From RH-AL1 sp965249685 (GTDB taxonomy: Bacteria > Pseudomonadota > Alphaproteobacteria > Rhizobiales > Beijerinckiaceae), in the NCBI GenBank assembly GCA_965249685.1, contig CBDFMN010000003.1, positions 1,302,001 to 1,366,000 on the forward strand: a stretch of DNA of 64,000 bases, read 5' to 3'. The notes under the pieces were generated by a model, which was not told where the DNA came from, did not search any database, and worked only from the letters and a program-made list of their open reading frames with translations. Below are positions 35,275 through 44,725 of the stretch, in pieces. Both the position numbers and the translations under genes were made by a program. Position 1 is the stretch's first letter; every line of letters starts with the position of its first letter.

Positions 35275-38200
35275 CTAGATGTGTTCCACGGCGACGATGC
35301 CGGGAATGGCCTTGAGCGCGATCGCCACTTGCGAAGATACCTGAAAGCGGCCGGGCAGCCGGATCTCCGTCTCGCCCGCATCGCTCACCGCGCAGATGAA
35401 CACTTCGCCCTCGCCCTTGCGCGCCAACTCGCCGGCGATCGGCTCAAGCGGTCCCTCGCCGCGGATAAAGATACGCAAGCCCTTCTGCACGCGCTGCGCC
35501 GCCGCGTCGAGCGCCTCCACCGAAACGATGCGGGCGCGCACGTCTTCGCCTTCGAGCTGCGCCTGGATGCCGACGAGAATGGAGGCGCCTTTGACCAGGA
35601 GGTCGCGAAACTGGTTGAGCCCTTCCTCGAAGAGGATCGCCTCGTATTGCCCGGACTGATCGGACAATTGCACGATGCCCATCTTGGACCCCGCTCGCGT
35701 GCGCCGCTCCATCTTGTCGAGGACGGTCGCGGCAAGCCGCCCCGTCGAGGCGCCCCCTTTGACGGAGCGGCAGAACTCGCTCCAGCGCGCGACGCGCATG
35801 CGAGTCAGCACACCCGCGTAGGCGTCGAGCGGATGCCCGGACAGGAAGAAGCCCACGGCATCGAATTCGCGGCGCAGGCGCTCGGTGAGCGGCCAGTCCG
35901 GGAGCCTGGCTAGCGCCAGCGTCTCCGCCGTGTCAGAGCCGAACAGCGCGCTCTGGCCGGCGAGCCGCTCCTGGGTGCGCCGCTGCGCCAGCGCCAGGAG
36001 CGTCTCGATGCCCGCGAACACCTTGGCGCGTTCGGGATCGAGTTCGTCGAAGGCACCGGCCGAACACAGGCTCTCCAGCACCCTTTTGTTGACGTCGCGC
36101 GGGTTGAGGCGGCCGGCGAAATCGGCAAGGTCGCGAAACGGACGCTCGCCCCGGACCGCGACGAGGCCCTGCGCCTGACCCTCGCCGACCCCCTTCACGG
36201 CGGATAGAGCGTAGCGGATCGCCAGCGCGCCGTCCGCGCCGGGATGGACCTCGAAATCCGATCCGCCGCTGACGACCGACGGCGGTTCCACGGCGATGCC
36301 GAGGCGGCGAGCCTCGTTGGCAAATTCGGACAGCTTGTCGGTGTTCGCTTTGTCCAGCGTCATGGACGCCGCGATGAACTCGACGGGATGGTTCGCCTTG
36401 AACCAGGCGGTCTGGTAGGCGATCAGCGCGTAGGCGGCGGCATGGCTCTTGTTGAAGCCGTAGTCGGCGAACTTGGCGAGCAGGTCGAAGATGCTGCCGG
36501 CCTGCTTGGCCTCCAGCCCCCCCTTCACGGCGCCTGACGTGAAGCGGTCGCGCTGCGCGTCCATCTCCGACTTGATCTTCTTGCCCATCGCGCGGCGCAG
36601 CATGTCGGCCTCGCCCAGCGAATAGCCGGAGAGGATCTGCGCGATCTGCATCACCTGCTCCTGGTAGATGATGACGCCGAATGTCTCCTTCAGCACCACC
36701 TCGATCTTGGGGTGAAGATAGTCGGGCTCCTCCTCGCCGAGTTTGCAGGCGCAGTAGGTCGGGATGTTGGCCATCGGTCCCGGCCGGTAGAGGGCCACAA
36801 GCGCGATGATGTCCTCGAACCGGTCGGCGCGCATCTCGACGAGCGCCTTGCGCATGCCCGCGCTTTCCAGCTGGAACACGCCCACCGTCTCACCCTTGCC
36901 CAGCATCTGGTAGGTGCGCGCGTCGTCGAGCGGGATGGCGGCGAGGTCGACCGCGACGTCACGTCTGGCCAGCAGTTTCACGGCATTGGCAAGCACGGTC
37001 AGCGTCTTCAGACCGAGGAAATCGAATTTCACGAGACCGGCCGGCTCCACCCATTTCATGTTGAACTGGGTCGCCGGCATATCGGACTTGGGGTCCCGGT
37101 AGAGCGGCACCAATTCGTCGAGCGGCCGGTCGCCGATGACGATGCCGGCGGCATGCGTCGAGGCGTTGGAATAGAGCCCCTCGAGCGTCTGGGCGATGTC
37201 GAGCATGCGGGCGACGCGAGGGTCGGCCTCGGCCGCCTCGCGCAGCCGCGCCTCGCCGTCGATCGCCTGCTTGAGTGTCACGGGCGCGGCCGGATTTTGC
37301 GGCACCAGCTTGGCGAGCTTGTCGACTTGGCCGAGCGACATCTCCAGCACGCGGCCGACGTTGCGCATGACGCCGCGGGCGAGGAACGAGCCGAAGGTGA
37401 TGATCTGCGCCACCCTGTCCGCGCCATAGCGGTCGCGCACGTAGCGGATCACCTCGTCGCGCCGGTCCTGGCAGAAGTCGATGTCGAAATCCGGCATCGA
37501 GATACGCTCGGGATTGAGGAAGCGCTCGAAGAGCAGGCCGAAGCGCAGCGGGTCGAGGTCGGTGATGAGCAGGCAATAGGCGACGAGCGAGCCGGCACCG
37601 GAGCCGCGGCCCGGTCCGACGGGAATGTCCTGCGCCTTGGCGTATTTGATGAAGTCGGAAACGATGAGGAAGTAGCCCGGAAACCCCATCTTGCGGATTG
37701 TTTCGAGCTCGAAGGCGAGGCGATCGCGGTACACCTGCTCTTGCGTTCCCGGCGCCATGCCGCGCGTCCTGAGCCGCAGCGCCAAGCCCGCTTCCGCTTC
37801 CTTGACGAGGACGCTGGCCTCGTCGTCGGCGCCGACGGCGAAGCCGGGCAGGATCGGCTTGCGGGTGCGTGGCCGGTAGGCGCAGCGCTGCGCGATCTCG
37901 ACGCTCGAGGCAGTCGCCTCCGGCAGGTCGGCGAAGAGGTCGAGCATCTCCGCGCGCGTCTTGAAGCGGTGTTCCGGCGTCAACTGGCGTCGGTCCGCCT
38001 GACCGATCACGGCCCCTTCCGCGATGCAGATCAACGCGTCGTGCGCCTCGTAATCGGACAGGGCGGCGAAATAGGGTTCGTTGGTGGCCACGAGCGGCAG
38101 GCCCTGGTCGTAGGCGAGGTCGATCAGGGCCGCCTCCACCTCGCGCTCCGCCGCGATGCCGTGCCGCTGCAGTTCGATGTAGAGCCGCCCGTCGAAGATC

Positions 38201-38775
38201 GGCTGCAGCCGCCGCAGGCGGGTGGCGGCCACGTCCGGCCGCCCGGACCCGAAGCTCGCGTCGAGCGGGCCAGCCGGTCCGCCGGTCAGCGCGATGAGAC
38301 CGGCGCTGCGCCCGGCGAGGCGGTCGAAGGTGATGTGAGGCGGCTCGCCCGGCGCCGGATCGAGCCAGGCGCGGGAGGCGAGATGCATCAGGTTGCCGTA
38401 GCCGGCCTCGTCCTGCGCCAGCAGCACCAGGGGTGCCCGGCCCGCCTCGTCCTCGCGCCCGCGCGCGGAGAGCTGGGCCCCATCGCCGAAAGCGATCGAG
38501 AGCTGAATGCCGATGATCGGTTGAATCCCGGCCTTGGCCAGTTTCTCCGAGAATTCGAGCGCGCCGAACAGGTTGTTTGTGTCGCTCAGAGCGAGGGCCG
38601 GCATCGCGTCCGCGCTCGCAAACGAAGCGAGCTTGCCGATGGACATCGCCCCTTCCCGCAAGGAGTAGGAGGAATGCACGTGCAGGTGGATGAAGCCGGC
38701 CCGCGGTGCGGCCACCGGGGGCGCCGACTTGCGCCCCGCGCTGGCCGTCCAGGCCCTGTTGTTCTCGCGTGACAT
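35275..38775 (-). CDS. dnaE: DNA polymerase III subunit alpha
   Basis: 1166 residues, full length for the replicative DnaE1 type. PHP domain at the N-terminus (FIHLHVHSSYSLREGAM), palm motifs with PDFDIDFCQDRRDEVI near 430 and GPGRGSGAGSLVAY near 390, the FNKSHAAAYALIAYQ helix-rich fingers near 770, then a helix-hairpin-helix and OB fold at the C-terminus. No frameshift seen. The sole catalytic subunit of the main replicase. Confidence 0.97.
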   Translation of the reverse strand: MSRENNRAWTASAGRKSAPPVAAPRAGFIHLHVHSSYSLREGAMSIGKLASFASADAMPALALSDTNNLFGALEFSEKLAKAGIQPIIGIQLSIAFGDGAQLSARGREDEAGRAPLVLLAQDEAGYGNLMHLASRAWLDPAPGEPPHITFDRLAGRSAGLIALTGGPAGPLDASFGSGRPDVAATRLRRLQPIFDGRLYIELQRHGIAAEREVEAALIDLAYDQGLPLVATNEPYFAALSDYEAHDALICIAEGAVIGQADRRQLTPEHRFKTRAEMLDLFADLPEATASSVEIAQRCAYRPRTRKPILPGFAVGADDEASVLVKEAEAGLALRLRTRGMAPGTQEQVYRDRLAFELETIRKMGFPGYFLIVSDFIKYAKAQDIPVGPGRGSGAGSLVAYCLLITDLDPLRFGLLFERFLNPERISMPDFDIDFCQDRRDEVIRYVRDRYGADRVAQIITFGSFLARGVMRNVGRVLEMSLGQVDKLAKLVPQNPAAPVTLKQAIDGEARLREAAEADPRVARMLDIAQTLEGLYSNASTHAAGIVIGDRPLDELVPLYRDPKSDMPATQFNMKWVEPAGLVKFDFLGLKTLTVLANAVKLLARRDVAVDLAAIPLDDARTYQMLGKGETVGVFQLESAGMRKALVEMRADRFEDIIALVALYRPGPMANIPTYCACKLGEEEPDYLHPKIEVVLKETFGVIIYQEQVMQIAQILSGYSLGEADMLRRAMGKKIKSEMDAQRDRFTSGAVKGGLEAKQAGSIFDLLAKFADYGFNKSHAAAYALIAYQTAWFKANHPVEFIAASMTLDKANTDKLSEFANEARRLGIAVEPPSVVSGGSDFEVHPGADGALAIRYALSAVKGVGEGQAQGLVAVRGERPFRDLADFAGRLNPRDVNKRVLESLCSAGAFDELDPERAKVFAGIETLLALAQRRTQERLAGQSALFGSDTAETLALARLPDWPLTERLRREFDAVGFFLSGHPLDAYAGVLTRMRVARWSEFCRSVKGGASTGRLAATVLDKMERRTRAGSKMGIVQLSDQSGQYEAILFEEGLNQFRDLLVKGASILVGIQAQLEGEDVRARIVSVEALDAAAQRVQKGLRIFIRGEGPLEPIAGELARKGEGEVFICAVSDAGETEIRLPGRFQVSSQVAIALKAIPGIVAVEHI

Positions 38776-38955
38776 GCCCGCCCCTCGCTACCGCGAAGGC
38801 TTAAGCGTTGAAGCCGAGCTGGGGAAGACGGCCCCGCCCGGCGTCAACAGCTTCTTGGCCCGTGTAATCCCTACCCGGTTCCCACGGAGGCGAAATGACC
38901 CACACAAAGAGGCGCCGCAGTACCGGCGGCCCCACCCTCTGTCTCGATCTCGCGC

Positions 38956-39237
38956 TCAGTAGAAGTAGCGGTGGTGGCGGTAGAACGGGCGATAGCCGTA
39001 GGGACGATAAAAGCCGCGGGGTCTGTAGTAGCCATAGGAGCGGCGATAGCCTGGCACGTAGAAGCAAGGCCGGTAGGGTCGGCAGACAAGCCGCACAGGC
39101 TCGACGATGGCTACTTCGTCCCCCGCTGCCAGCGCGCTCTGCAGGCCCTGCATCGGCATGGCCGAGGCTGTTCCCGCCAAGCCGAGACTGGCCAGCGCGA
39201 AAGCGGCGAGGGTGATGGTCTTCAATCGGGCAATCAT
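38956..39237 (-). CDS. Small secreted Tyr/Arg/Pro-rich protein
   Basis: About 93 residues from an ATG at 39237 (MIARLKTI); a slightly earlier ATG at 39252 is possible. Signal peptide (LAAFALASLGLAGTASA), a short linker with one Cys pair (LVCRPYRPCFYVPGY) and a C-terminus of Tyr/Arg/Phe/Gly repeats (YRPRGFYRPYGYRPFYRHHRYFY). Such proteins are frequent in Hyphomicrobiales and probably sit in the periplasm or on the surface. Function unknown. Confidence 0.65.
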   Translation of the reverse strand: MIARLKTITLAAFALASLGLAGTASAMPMQGLQSALAAGDEVAIVEPVRLVCRPYRPCFYVPGYRRSYGYYRPRGFYRPYGYRPFYRHHRYFY

Positions 39238-39452
39238 GACGTCCTCCAACATCGAGATGTTTCGACGGATACAGAGAGCCTGTCTTCACTGAACCGAAAA
39301 TGAAGACCCGGTTCATCGTCGCGATAGCGCGTGACGCTCCGGCGGCGATCCCTGGCAGGAACACGCCTCTCGACGGGATCCGAAACGGAGGCGGATCGTT
39401 GCCGCGCGAACCCCGCGCTTGGTTCATCCCTTTTTTTCTGAGAACGAGGACC

Positions 39453-40292
39453 ATGGCCACTCCCCTTCCCTCCCAACCGTCCGTGACGTTGAACGACGGG
39501 CGTTCCGTCCCTCAGCTCGGGTTCGGCGTCTTCAAGGTGCCCCCCGAGAGTGCGGAGACGATCGTCCGCGAAGCCATCAAAACGGGTTATCGTGGGATCG
39601 ACACCGCAGCCATCTACAACAACGAGGAAGGCGTCGGCGCGGCGATCAAGACCGCGGACGTCGCCCGCGACGACCTGTTCGTCACGACCAAGTTGTGGAA
39701 CGACTGTCATGCGCGCGACAAGGCGGAGGCGGCACTCGCCGCCAGCCTGCGCAAGCTTGGGATGGAGGCCGTCGACCTCTACCTCATCCACTGGCCGGCG
39801 CCCGGCCGGGGCGACATCGTAGAAACCTGGAAGGCGCTTATCGCCATGCGGGACAACGGGTTGGCGCGCTCGATCGGTGTCTCGAACTTCGGCGTGGAAG
39901 ACCTGAATCGCGTGATGGAGGCGACCGGCGTGGTGCCGAGCGTCAACCAGATCGAACTGCACCCGCGCTTCCAGCAACGCGCGCTGCGCGCGTTCCACGC
40001 GGAGCAAGGGATCGCGACGGAATCGTGGGGACCGCTGGGGCAAGGCGCAGCCCTCAAAGAAGAGGGCATCGTCAAGATTGCCAGGAAGCATGGGCGCACG
40101 CCGGCCCAGGTCGTCCTGCGCTGGCACCTCGACCTCGGCCTGATCGCCATCCCGAAATCCTCCGCGCCCGAACGAATGGCGGAGAACTTCAGCGCCTTCG
40201 ACTTCGCGCTGGACAAGGACGATTGGGACGCCATCGAGTCGATGGACCGCCCGGACGGACGGATGGGGCCTGATCCGCGGAGCTTCGGCTAG
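39453..40292 (+). CDS. Aldo/keto reductase
   Basis: 279 residues from the ATG at 39453. NADPH-dependent carbonyl reductase of the AKR (2,5-diketo-gluconate reductase-like) type. Catalytic tetrad visible as GIDTAAIYNNEEGVG (Asp and Tyr), VTTKLWND (Lys) and LYLIHWPAP (His). The C-terminal IPKSSAPERMAENF block binds the cofactor. Possibly expressed alone; a bidirectional terminator follows. Confidence 0.93.
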   Translation: MATPLPSQPSVTLNDGRSVPQLGFGVFKVPPESAETIVREAIKTGYRGIDTAAIYNNEEGVGAAIKTADVARDDLFVTTKLWNDCHARDKAEAALAASLRKLGMEAVDLYLIHWPAPGRGDIVETWKALIAMRDNGLARSIGVSNFGVEDLNRVMEATGVVPSVNQIELHPRFQQRALRAFHAEQGIATESWGPLGQGAALKEEGIVKIARKHGRTPAQVVLRWHLDLGLIAIPKSSAPERMAENFSAFDFALDKDDWDAIESMDRPDGRMGPDPRSFG

Positions 40293-40313
40293 AAAGGCCG
40301 CACCTCTGAAACG

Positions 40314-40343
40314 AAGAAGGCCACCCCCGCGGAGTGGCCTTCT
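40314..40343. terminator. Bidirectional terminator between convergent genes
   Basis: AAGAAGGCCAC and GTGGCCTTCTT form an 11-pair stem with an eight-base loop between the aldo/keto reductase (plus) and the Gly-rich gene (minus). A and T ends on both arms suit both strands. Confidence 0.9.
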
Positions 40344-40370
40344 TCTGACGTCAGGCTTCTGTCGGACGGG

Positions 40371-40643
40371 CTACTTGCCGCCGCCCGCGCCGCCGCCGGA
40401 GGCTCCGCCGGTCGCGCTTCCACCCGAAGCGCCCGCCCCGGTGGCGGCACCCGCCGACCCTCCCGGCCCCATCGAACTGCCATTGCTCATGCCAGCTCCC
40501 GTGCCGCTCGCGGAACTTCCTTCCGCGGTGCCGCTCATAGCACCACCGCCACGCGCGCCGGTGGCCCCTCCGGCGGCCTGGGCGAGCGCCATCGAACCGG
40601 ACAGGATCAAGGCCGCCGCAGCGATCATCGACATCTTCACCAT
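40371..40643 (-). CDS. Small secreted Gly/Ser/Ala-rich protein
   Basis: 90 residues from the ATG at 40643. Signal peptide (MIAAAALILSGSMALAQA), then about 68 residues of Gly, Ala, Ser, Thr and Met only (for example GGAMSGTAEGSSASGTGAG), ending in GGGAGGGK. No folded domain is visible. Likely a disordered envelope or extracellular protein. Next to a divergent OmpR-type regulator, which could control it, but no direct evidence. Confidence 0.6.
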   Translation of the reverse strand: MVKMSMIAAAALILSGSMALAQAAGGATGARGGGAMSGTAEGSSASGTGAGMSNGSSMGPGGSAGAATGAGASGGSATGGASGGGAGGGK

Positions 40644-40832
40644 TGGGTTTCTCCGTTTCTCCCATCGCCCCAATGGCGCCCAAACGGGATGGTTGCACGC
40701 CTTGGCCAAGCCGGCGCCGAACAAGACGGCCCGGCGGGCTCGCCCCGTCGATACCCGGCACGCCCGCGTAACATTTTGTGTCAGCCGGCATCGGCTCTTG
40801 CGGTTCGCTCGCCCGGCCATATCCTCCCGCCC

Positions 40833-41558
40833 ATGAGCGGCGATACCAGCATCGCGATCGTCGAGGACGATCCAGACATCAGCACCCTCCTGGCGGACTT
40901 CCTCCGAGCCGAGGGATTCCAGGTTCGCACGGCGGACGGGGGCGCGGCGCTGAACGCTTTGCTCGCGAGCGGCTTCAAGCCGGACCTGCTGATCCTGGAT
41001 TGGATGCTACCGGGCGAAGATGGCCTATCCATCTGCCGACGGGTGCATGGCGCCGGCGGTCCTGCGATCATCATGCTCACAGCCAAGGACGAAGACATCG
41101 ACCGCGTTCTCGGCCTCGAGATCGGAGCCGACGATTATATCGCCAAACCCTTCAACCCTCGCGTTCTGCTCGCCCATATTCGCGCCGTCCTCCGGCGTGC
41201 GCGCCCCGATCCCGCCGAGAACCGGACGGGGTCGACCATCCTTAGCGTCGCCGACCTTCTCGTGGACGTGGCGGCGCGGATCGTAAGGCATGAGAGAAGC
41301 GGCGCGGAAGTGCCGCTGACGAGCGCGGAATTCGACCTGCTGAAGTGCTTCGTCGACAGGCCCCAGCGCGTGCTGTCGCGCGACCAACTGCTCGACTGGA
41401 CACGGGGCCGCGTCGCCGACGTGTTCGACCGTACGATCGACGTGCAGGTCAGCCGGCTACGCCGGAAACTTGAAGAAGGCGGCAGCGGCGCGGCGGACTT
41501 GCTGCGCACCGTGCGAAACGCCGGCTACATCCTCGCCGCGCCGGTCCGGCCGGTCTAA
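40833..41558 (+). CDS. OmpR/PhoB-family response regulator
   Basis: 241 residues from the ATG at 40833. Receiver domain with acidic pocket (IVEDDPD), phospho-acceptor Asp in LLILDWMLPGEDG near 55, Thr in IMLTAKDED and Lys in DDYIAKPFNP, followed by a C-terminal winged-helix DNA-binding domain (VPLTSAEFDLLKCFVDRPQRVLSRDQLLDWTRGR...TIDVQVSRLRRKLEE). Four bases before the histidine kinase gene, so cotranscribed. Targets are unknown. Confidence 0.95.
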   Translation: MSGDTSIAIVEDDPDISTLLADFLRAEGFQVRTADGGAALNALLASGFKPDLLILDWMLPGEDGLSICRRVHGAGGPAIIMLTAKDEDIDRVLGLEIGADDYIAKPFNPRVLLAHIRAVLRRARPDPAENRTGSTILSVADLLVDVAARIVRHERSGAEVPLTSAEFDLLKCFVDRPQRVLSRDQLLDWTRGRVADVFDRTIDVQVSRLRRKLEEGGSGAADLLRTVRNAGYILAAPVRPV

Positions 41559-41562
41559 GCCC

Positions 41563-42903
41563 ATGGACCGGATCAGCTTTCCCGCCCGCATCATGCTCAT
41601 CCTCATGGTTGCCCTCTTCACCGTCATCGTCGCGACCTTCGGCATCGGCCAATGGGAACACCGCAAGCAGGCCCCACGCTACATGCGGATCCGGCATGCC
41701 GCCGGCATCATTGCGCTGCTGCATGACGCGGAACCGCGCCAGATTCCCAAACTCCTGCGCGCGATCAATGGCGACCGGATCAGGGCCCGCGTCATGCTCG
41801 TTCGACCGCAGCCGGCGGCCGACGACATCCGCGCCGTGCATATTGAGGACTACATCCGTCGTGTCGCCGGGACGCCGCTTGAAGGTTTCGAGGCCTATAC
41901 GACGCGCGCCATGAAGTTCGACAAGCCGAACGAGACCGGGATCGAGGGCCGGTTTGCTATGGCGATCGTGCCGCTTTCGGCCGGCCGGTTCCTGGTCGTC
42001 CACGACATCGAACGGCCAGCGGGGCCACTCGTGCTCCTCGGGGTGCCGGCAAACGCCTGGGCCGGCATCCTCGGCTTCGCCGTGGCGGCGCTCGCGCTGC
42101 TGACGGCCTTGCGCGAGGTGCGCCCACTGCGCCGGCTGACGGAATCCATCACCACCTTCGACGGGAGCCCGCCCGCGCCCCACGTCGCGGAAACCGGCGC
42201 GCCCGACATCCGTCGGCTCGTGCGCGCCGTTCACGACATGCAGTCGCGCGTCGCGACGCTGCTGCAGGAGCGCTCCTTCCTCATCGGCGCGATCTCGCAC
42301 GACCTCAAGACCTACCTGACGCGACTGCGCCTGCGCGCGGAAGGGATCGAGGAACCGGGCCGACGCGAGCGCGTCGTCGGCGACCTCGATGCGATGACGG
42401 ACCTGATCGAGACGTCGCTCGCCTTCGCGCGCGGTACCGCCAGCGGGGGGATGCGCAGCCGGATCGACCTCGGCGACCTCGTGGCGATCGAGATCGAGGA
42501 GCGCAAAGCGACCGGCCCGACGCTCGCGCTCACCGGCACCTATGCCAACGGCGCGGTCGTTTCCGGCGACCCGGTGGCATTGCGCCGGGTCGTGTGCAAC
42601 ATCCTCGACAACGCCCTGAAGTACGCTCGCAGCGGCGTCGACGTGCGTGTCGAGCGCACGGCCACGCAATGCCGCGTCGTCGTCGAGGACGACGGGCCGG
42701 GCATCGCGGAAGCGGAGCGCGCCCTCGTGTTCGCCCCGTTCTACCGGACCGACCCGTCGCGCAGCCGGCGGACCGGCGGAACGGGTCTCGGCCTCGCCAT
42801 CTCGCGCCAGATCGTCGAGGCGCACAACGGCGCGATCGAAGTCGCCAGCGGCGAGGCCGGAGGCGCGCGTCTGGCTATCGCGCTGCCGCATTTCAGCGGC
42901 TGA
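41563..42903 (+). CDS. EnvZ-like sensor histidine kinase
   Basis: 446 residues. Two membrane segments (ARIMLILMVALFTVIVATFGIG; VPANAWAGILGFAVAALALLTAL) enclose a periplasmic sensor of about 120 residues, then HAMP, dimerisation helix with phospho-acceptor His in GAISHDLKTYLTRLRLRAEG near 276, and ATPase with NILDNALKYA, DDGPGI, FYRTDPSRSRRTGGTGLGLAI. The His region matches the OmpR-partner (EnvZ) class. Cognate of the regulator four bases upstream. Confidence 0.95.
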   Translation: MDRISFPARIMLILMVALFTVIVATFGIGQWEHRKQAPRYMRIRHAAGIIALLHDAEPRQIPKLLRAINGDRIRARVMLVRPQPAADDIRAVHIEDYIRRVAGTPLEGFEAYTTRAMKFDKPNETGIEGRFAMAIVPLSAGRFLVVHDIERPAGPLVLLGVPANAWAGILGFAVAALALLTALREVRPLRRLTESITTFDGSPPAPHVAETGAPDIRRLVRAVHDMQSRVATLLQERSFLIGAISHDLKTYLTRLRLRAEGIEEPGRRERVVGDLDAMTDLIETSLAFARGTASGGMRSRIDLGDLVAIEIEERKATGPTLALTGTYANGAVVSGDPVALRRVVCNILDNALKYARSGVDVRVERTATQCRVVVEDDGPGIAEAERALVFAPFYRTDPSRSRRTGGTGLGLAISRQIVEAHNGAIEVASGEAGGARLAIALPHFSG

Positions 42904-43027
42904 TCCCGCCGCAACAAAACGTCACTTCGAATCGCCGTTCTGACATACGCGTGCGACGCGGCCCGGCGATCCTGCGGCTGTTCGCGGCCCTAGGATCGGC
43001 TGCGGACACCAACCAAGGAGTACAGCT

Positions 43028-43282
43028 ATGTTGAAGTCCCTTCTGGCCGGCGTCGCGCTGGTTTCCCTCGGCTTCGCCGTGCCGGCGTCGGCCGCACCCG
43101 TCGATCTCGACACGTCGGCCGGGCAGATCATTCAGGTGTACGGCGGGTGCGGCGTCTATGGCCACCGCGGTCCCTACGGCGGATGCCGTCCCGGCGGCCA
43201 GTTCGGCGGCTATCGCCGCGGCAGCGCCTGCCCGCGTGGCTTCCACATCGGCCCCTACGGCCGGCACTGCTTCCCGAATTAG
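43028..43282 (+). CDS. Small secreted GCG...CRP-type protein
   Basis: 84 residues. Signal peptide (LLAGVALVSLGFAVPASAA), then IIQVYGGCGVYGHRGPYGGCRPGGQ and CPRGFHIGPYGRHCFPN. It resembles the Gly/Cys-rich GCG_CRPN-type proteins that are common in Methylobacterium-like genomes. The four cysteines suggest two disulfides in the periplasm. Function unknown. GGAG lies nine bases before the ATG. Confidence 0.65.
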   Translation: MLKSLLAGVALVSLGFAVPASAAPVDLDTSAGQIIQVYGGCGVYGHRGPYGGCRPGGQFGGYRRGSACPRGFHIGPYGRHCFPN

Positions 43283-43337
43283 GCTACGACCGCGGCGCCG
43301 CGCCGGCGTCGCTCCTCGTCAATTATGGAGTCCCGAC

Positions 43338-43649
43338 ATGCCTGTATCGACTCGCGCCCTAGCCTTCGCCCTGGCGCTTCCCTGCTCGGGAGCGGCGCTG
43401 GCTCAGAGTGCAACAGCACCCAAGGCCGGCGACACGCACCACCCCCTGCGCGACAGGTTCGAGGCGGCGAACACCGGCCAGGACGGCCATCTGACCCTGG
43501 CACAGGCGCAGGCCGGTCACATGCCGCAAGTCGCGCGCAACTTCGAGACGATCGACAGCCATCACAACGGCTATGTCACCATCGCCGACATCCAGGCGTT
43601 CCGCCAAGCCAAGCGGGCGGCGGCAGCGAAGACGAGCACGCCCGAGTGA
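43338..43649 (+). CDS. Secreted EF-hand protein
   Basis: 103 residues from the ATG at 43338. Signal peptide (LAFALALPCSGAALAQS) followed by two EF-hand-like calcium loops: FEAANTGQDGHLTLAQAQ near 42 and DSHHNGYVTIADIQAF near 73. Both loops have imperfect Asp/Asn ligand positions, so calcium affinity may be low. Periplasmic or exported. It follows the Cys-rich gene by 55 bases and may be cotranscribed. A pair of strong hairpins follows. Confidence 0.75.
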   Translation: MPVSTRALAFALALPCSGAALAQSATAPKAGDTHHPLRDRFEAANTGQDGHLTLAQAQAGHMPQVARNFETIDSHHNGYVTIADIQAFRQAKRAAAAKTSTPE

Positions 43650-43655
43650 CATAGT

Positions 43656-43719
43656 GGACGCGCCATTGGTTGCGCGTCCAACTCCTTATGGCCGCGCCGA
43701 AATCCCAGATCGGCGCGGC
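43656..43719. repeat. Two strong inverted repeats in tandem after the EF-hand gene
   Basis: First stem GGACGCGC / GCGCGTCC (43656-43679, 8-base loop), second stem GCCGCGCCGA / TCGGCGCGGC (43691-43719, 9-base loop). Both are perfect. No T tract follows, so they could protect a 3' end or stop transcription in a factor-dependent way. This 256-base gap before the toxin module holds no gene. Confidence 0.7.
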
Positions 43720-43905
43720 TCGGATCGACCATGCCGTTTGGATCCGTCGGGCGGCGTGTCCGCAATTTTGTTCAGATTGGCGCACCAGTCAGAACAAAAC
43801 TGCGAACACGTCTGTCGTTAAAATAGCTCTGTAAGTCAGGAGATCCTCTGGCTCTATGCACCAAATCAAGCGCTGAGCTTGACTTCAGCCTTGGTTCATC
43901 GGTCG

Positions 43906-44680
43906 TCACCGGTAGGGATCGTCGATCGGGTAGGCGAGGCGGTTCATGGGCGCCAGCGCTGCCTCGATCGCGCGGGCGGCGGCGAGGTGCCGCGGGTCGG
44001 CGGTGCGGAAGGTGTCGGCCGTCGCGGCCATGAACAGGCCGCCGTTCGGCCGGTGCTCGGCGACGATGCCGGGCGGCGGCACGACCAGCGGCGCCAATCG
44101 CGGCGACACGTAGCTCATCCAGGCGCAGTTGAAGTACCCGCCCCCGCCCGACCAGGCCGCGTTGATGTCGCCCGGCGAGGCCTCCGCCCAACTCGCCTCC
44201 CAGGTCTCGGCCAGCAGCAGCACCGCGCCACAGCGAGTAGGACACTAAGGACGGGTCAGGTCCCGGTCCGATCTCGAAGTTGATGTCGTTGGTGAAGGCT
44301 ATCACCCACGAGCCGCCGGTCGGGCAGGCGCCCGCGCTGCCGTTGAGGCCGACGCGGCTGCCCGGCGCGGTCCGCTCCGTCTGCGACATGAGCCAGTAGC
44401 CGTGCCAAGGATCAGGATCCGGTCCATCCCTGCCAGCGTTATCCATATTGCGGGCGACCGCCTCCGCTACGCGCGGCCGCAGAGTGTCGAGCGAGTAGAC
44501 GCCGCTCTCGTGCTCCGTCTCGCGAAGCTCGTAATAGTCGCCCCACGACCAGTCGTCCAGGATCGGGTTGATCGCGCGTAGGCCGTCGATCGTGCGCAGG
44601 AAGCGCTCGGCGATCGCCGCCGGCGTCTCGACCCGGCTGCCCCATTCTGCCTCCACCCAGAAGGACCGATCAAGCATCAT
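43906..44680 (-). pseudogene. Imm52 immunity gene, second copy, frameshifted
   Basis: A tandem duplicate of the Imm52 gene upstream at 44726-45499. The first ~150 residues align closely (DRSFWVEAEWGSRVETPAAIAERFLRTIDGLRAINPILDDW). Near 44222-44227, at W-R just after LVSYSLW, a frame change occurs; the rest (LLLAETWEASWAEASPGDI...PNGGLFMAATADTFRTADP...YPIDDPYR) continues in another frame to 43906. Without the shift it would be about 257 residues. It may be a broken orphan immunity gene or a sequencing artefact. The frame as given would run on to 43772 with unrelated sequence. Confidence 0.75.
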
Positions 44681-44725
44681 CAGCGGATCCTCGGGTCGTG
44701 CGGAGCGGCTACGAGCCTTGATCGC

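Noticed and set aside
36712..38772. Plus-strand open frame of 686 codons
   Set aside because: Mirror of the dnaE coding sequence.
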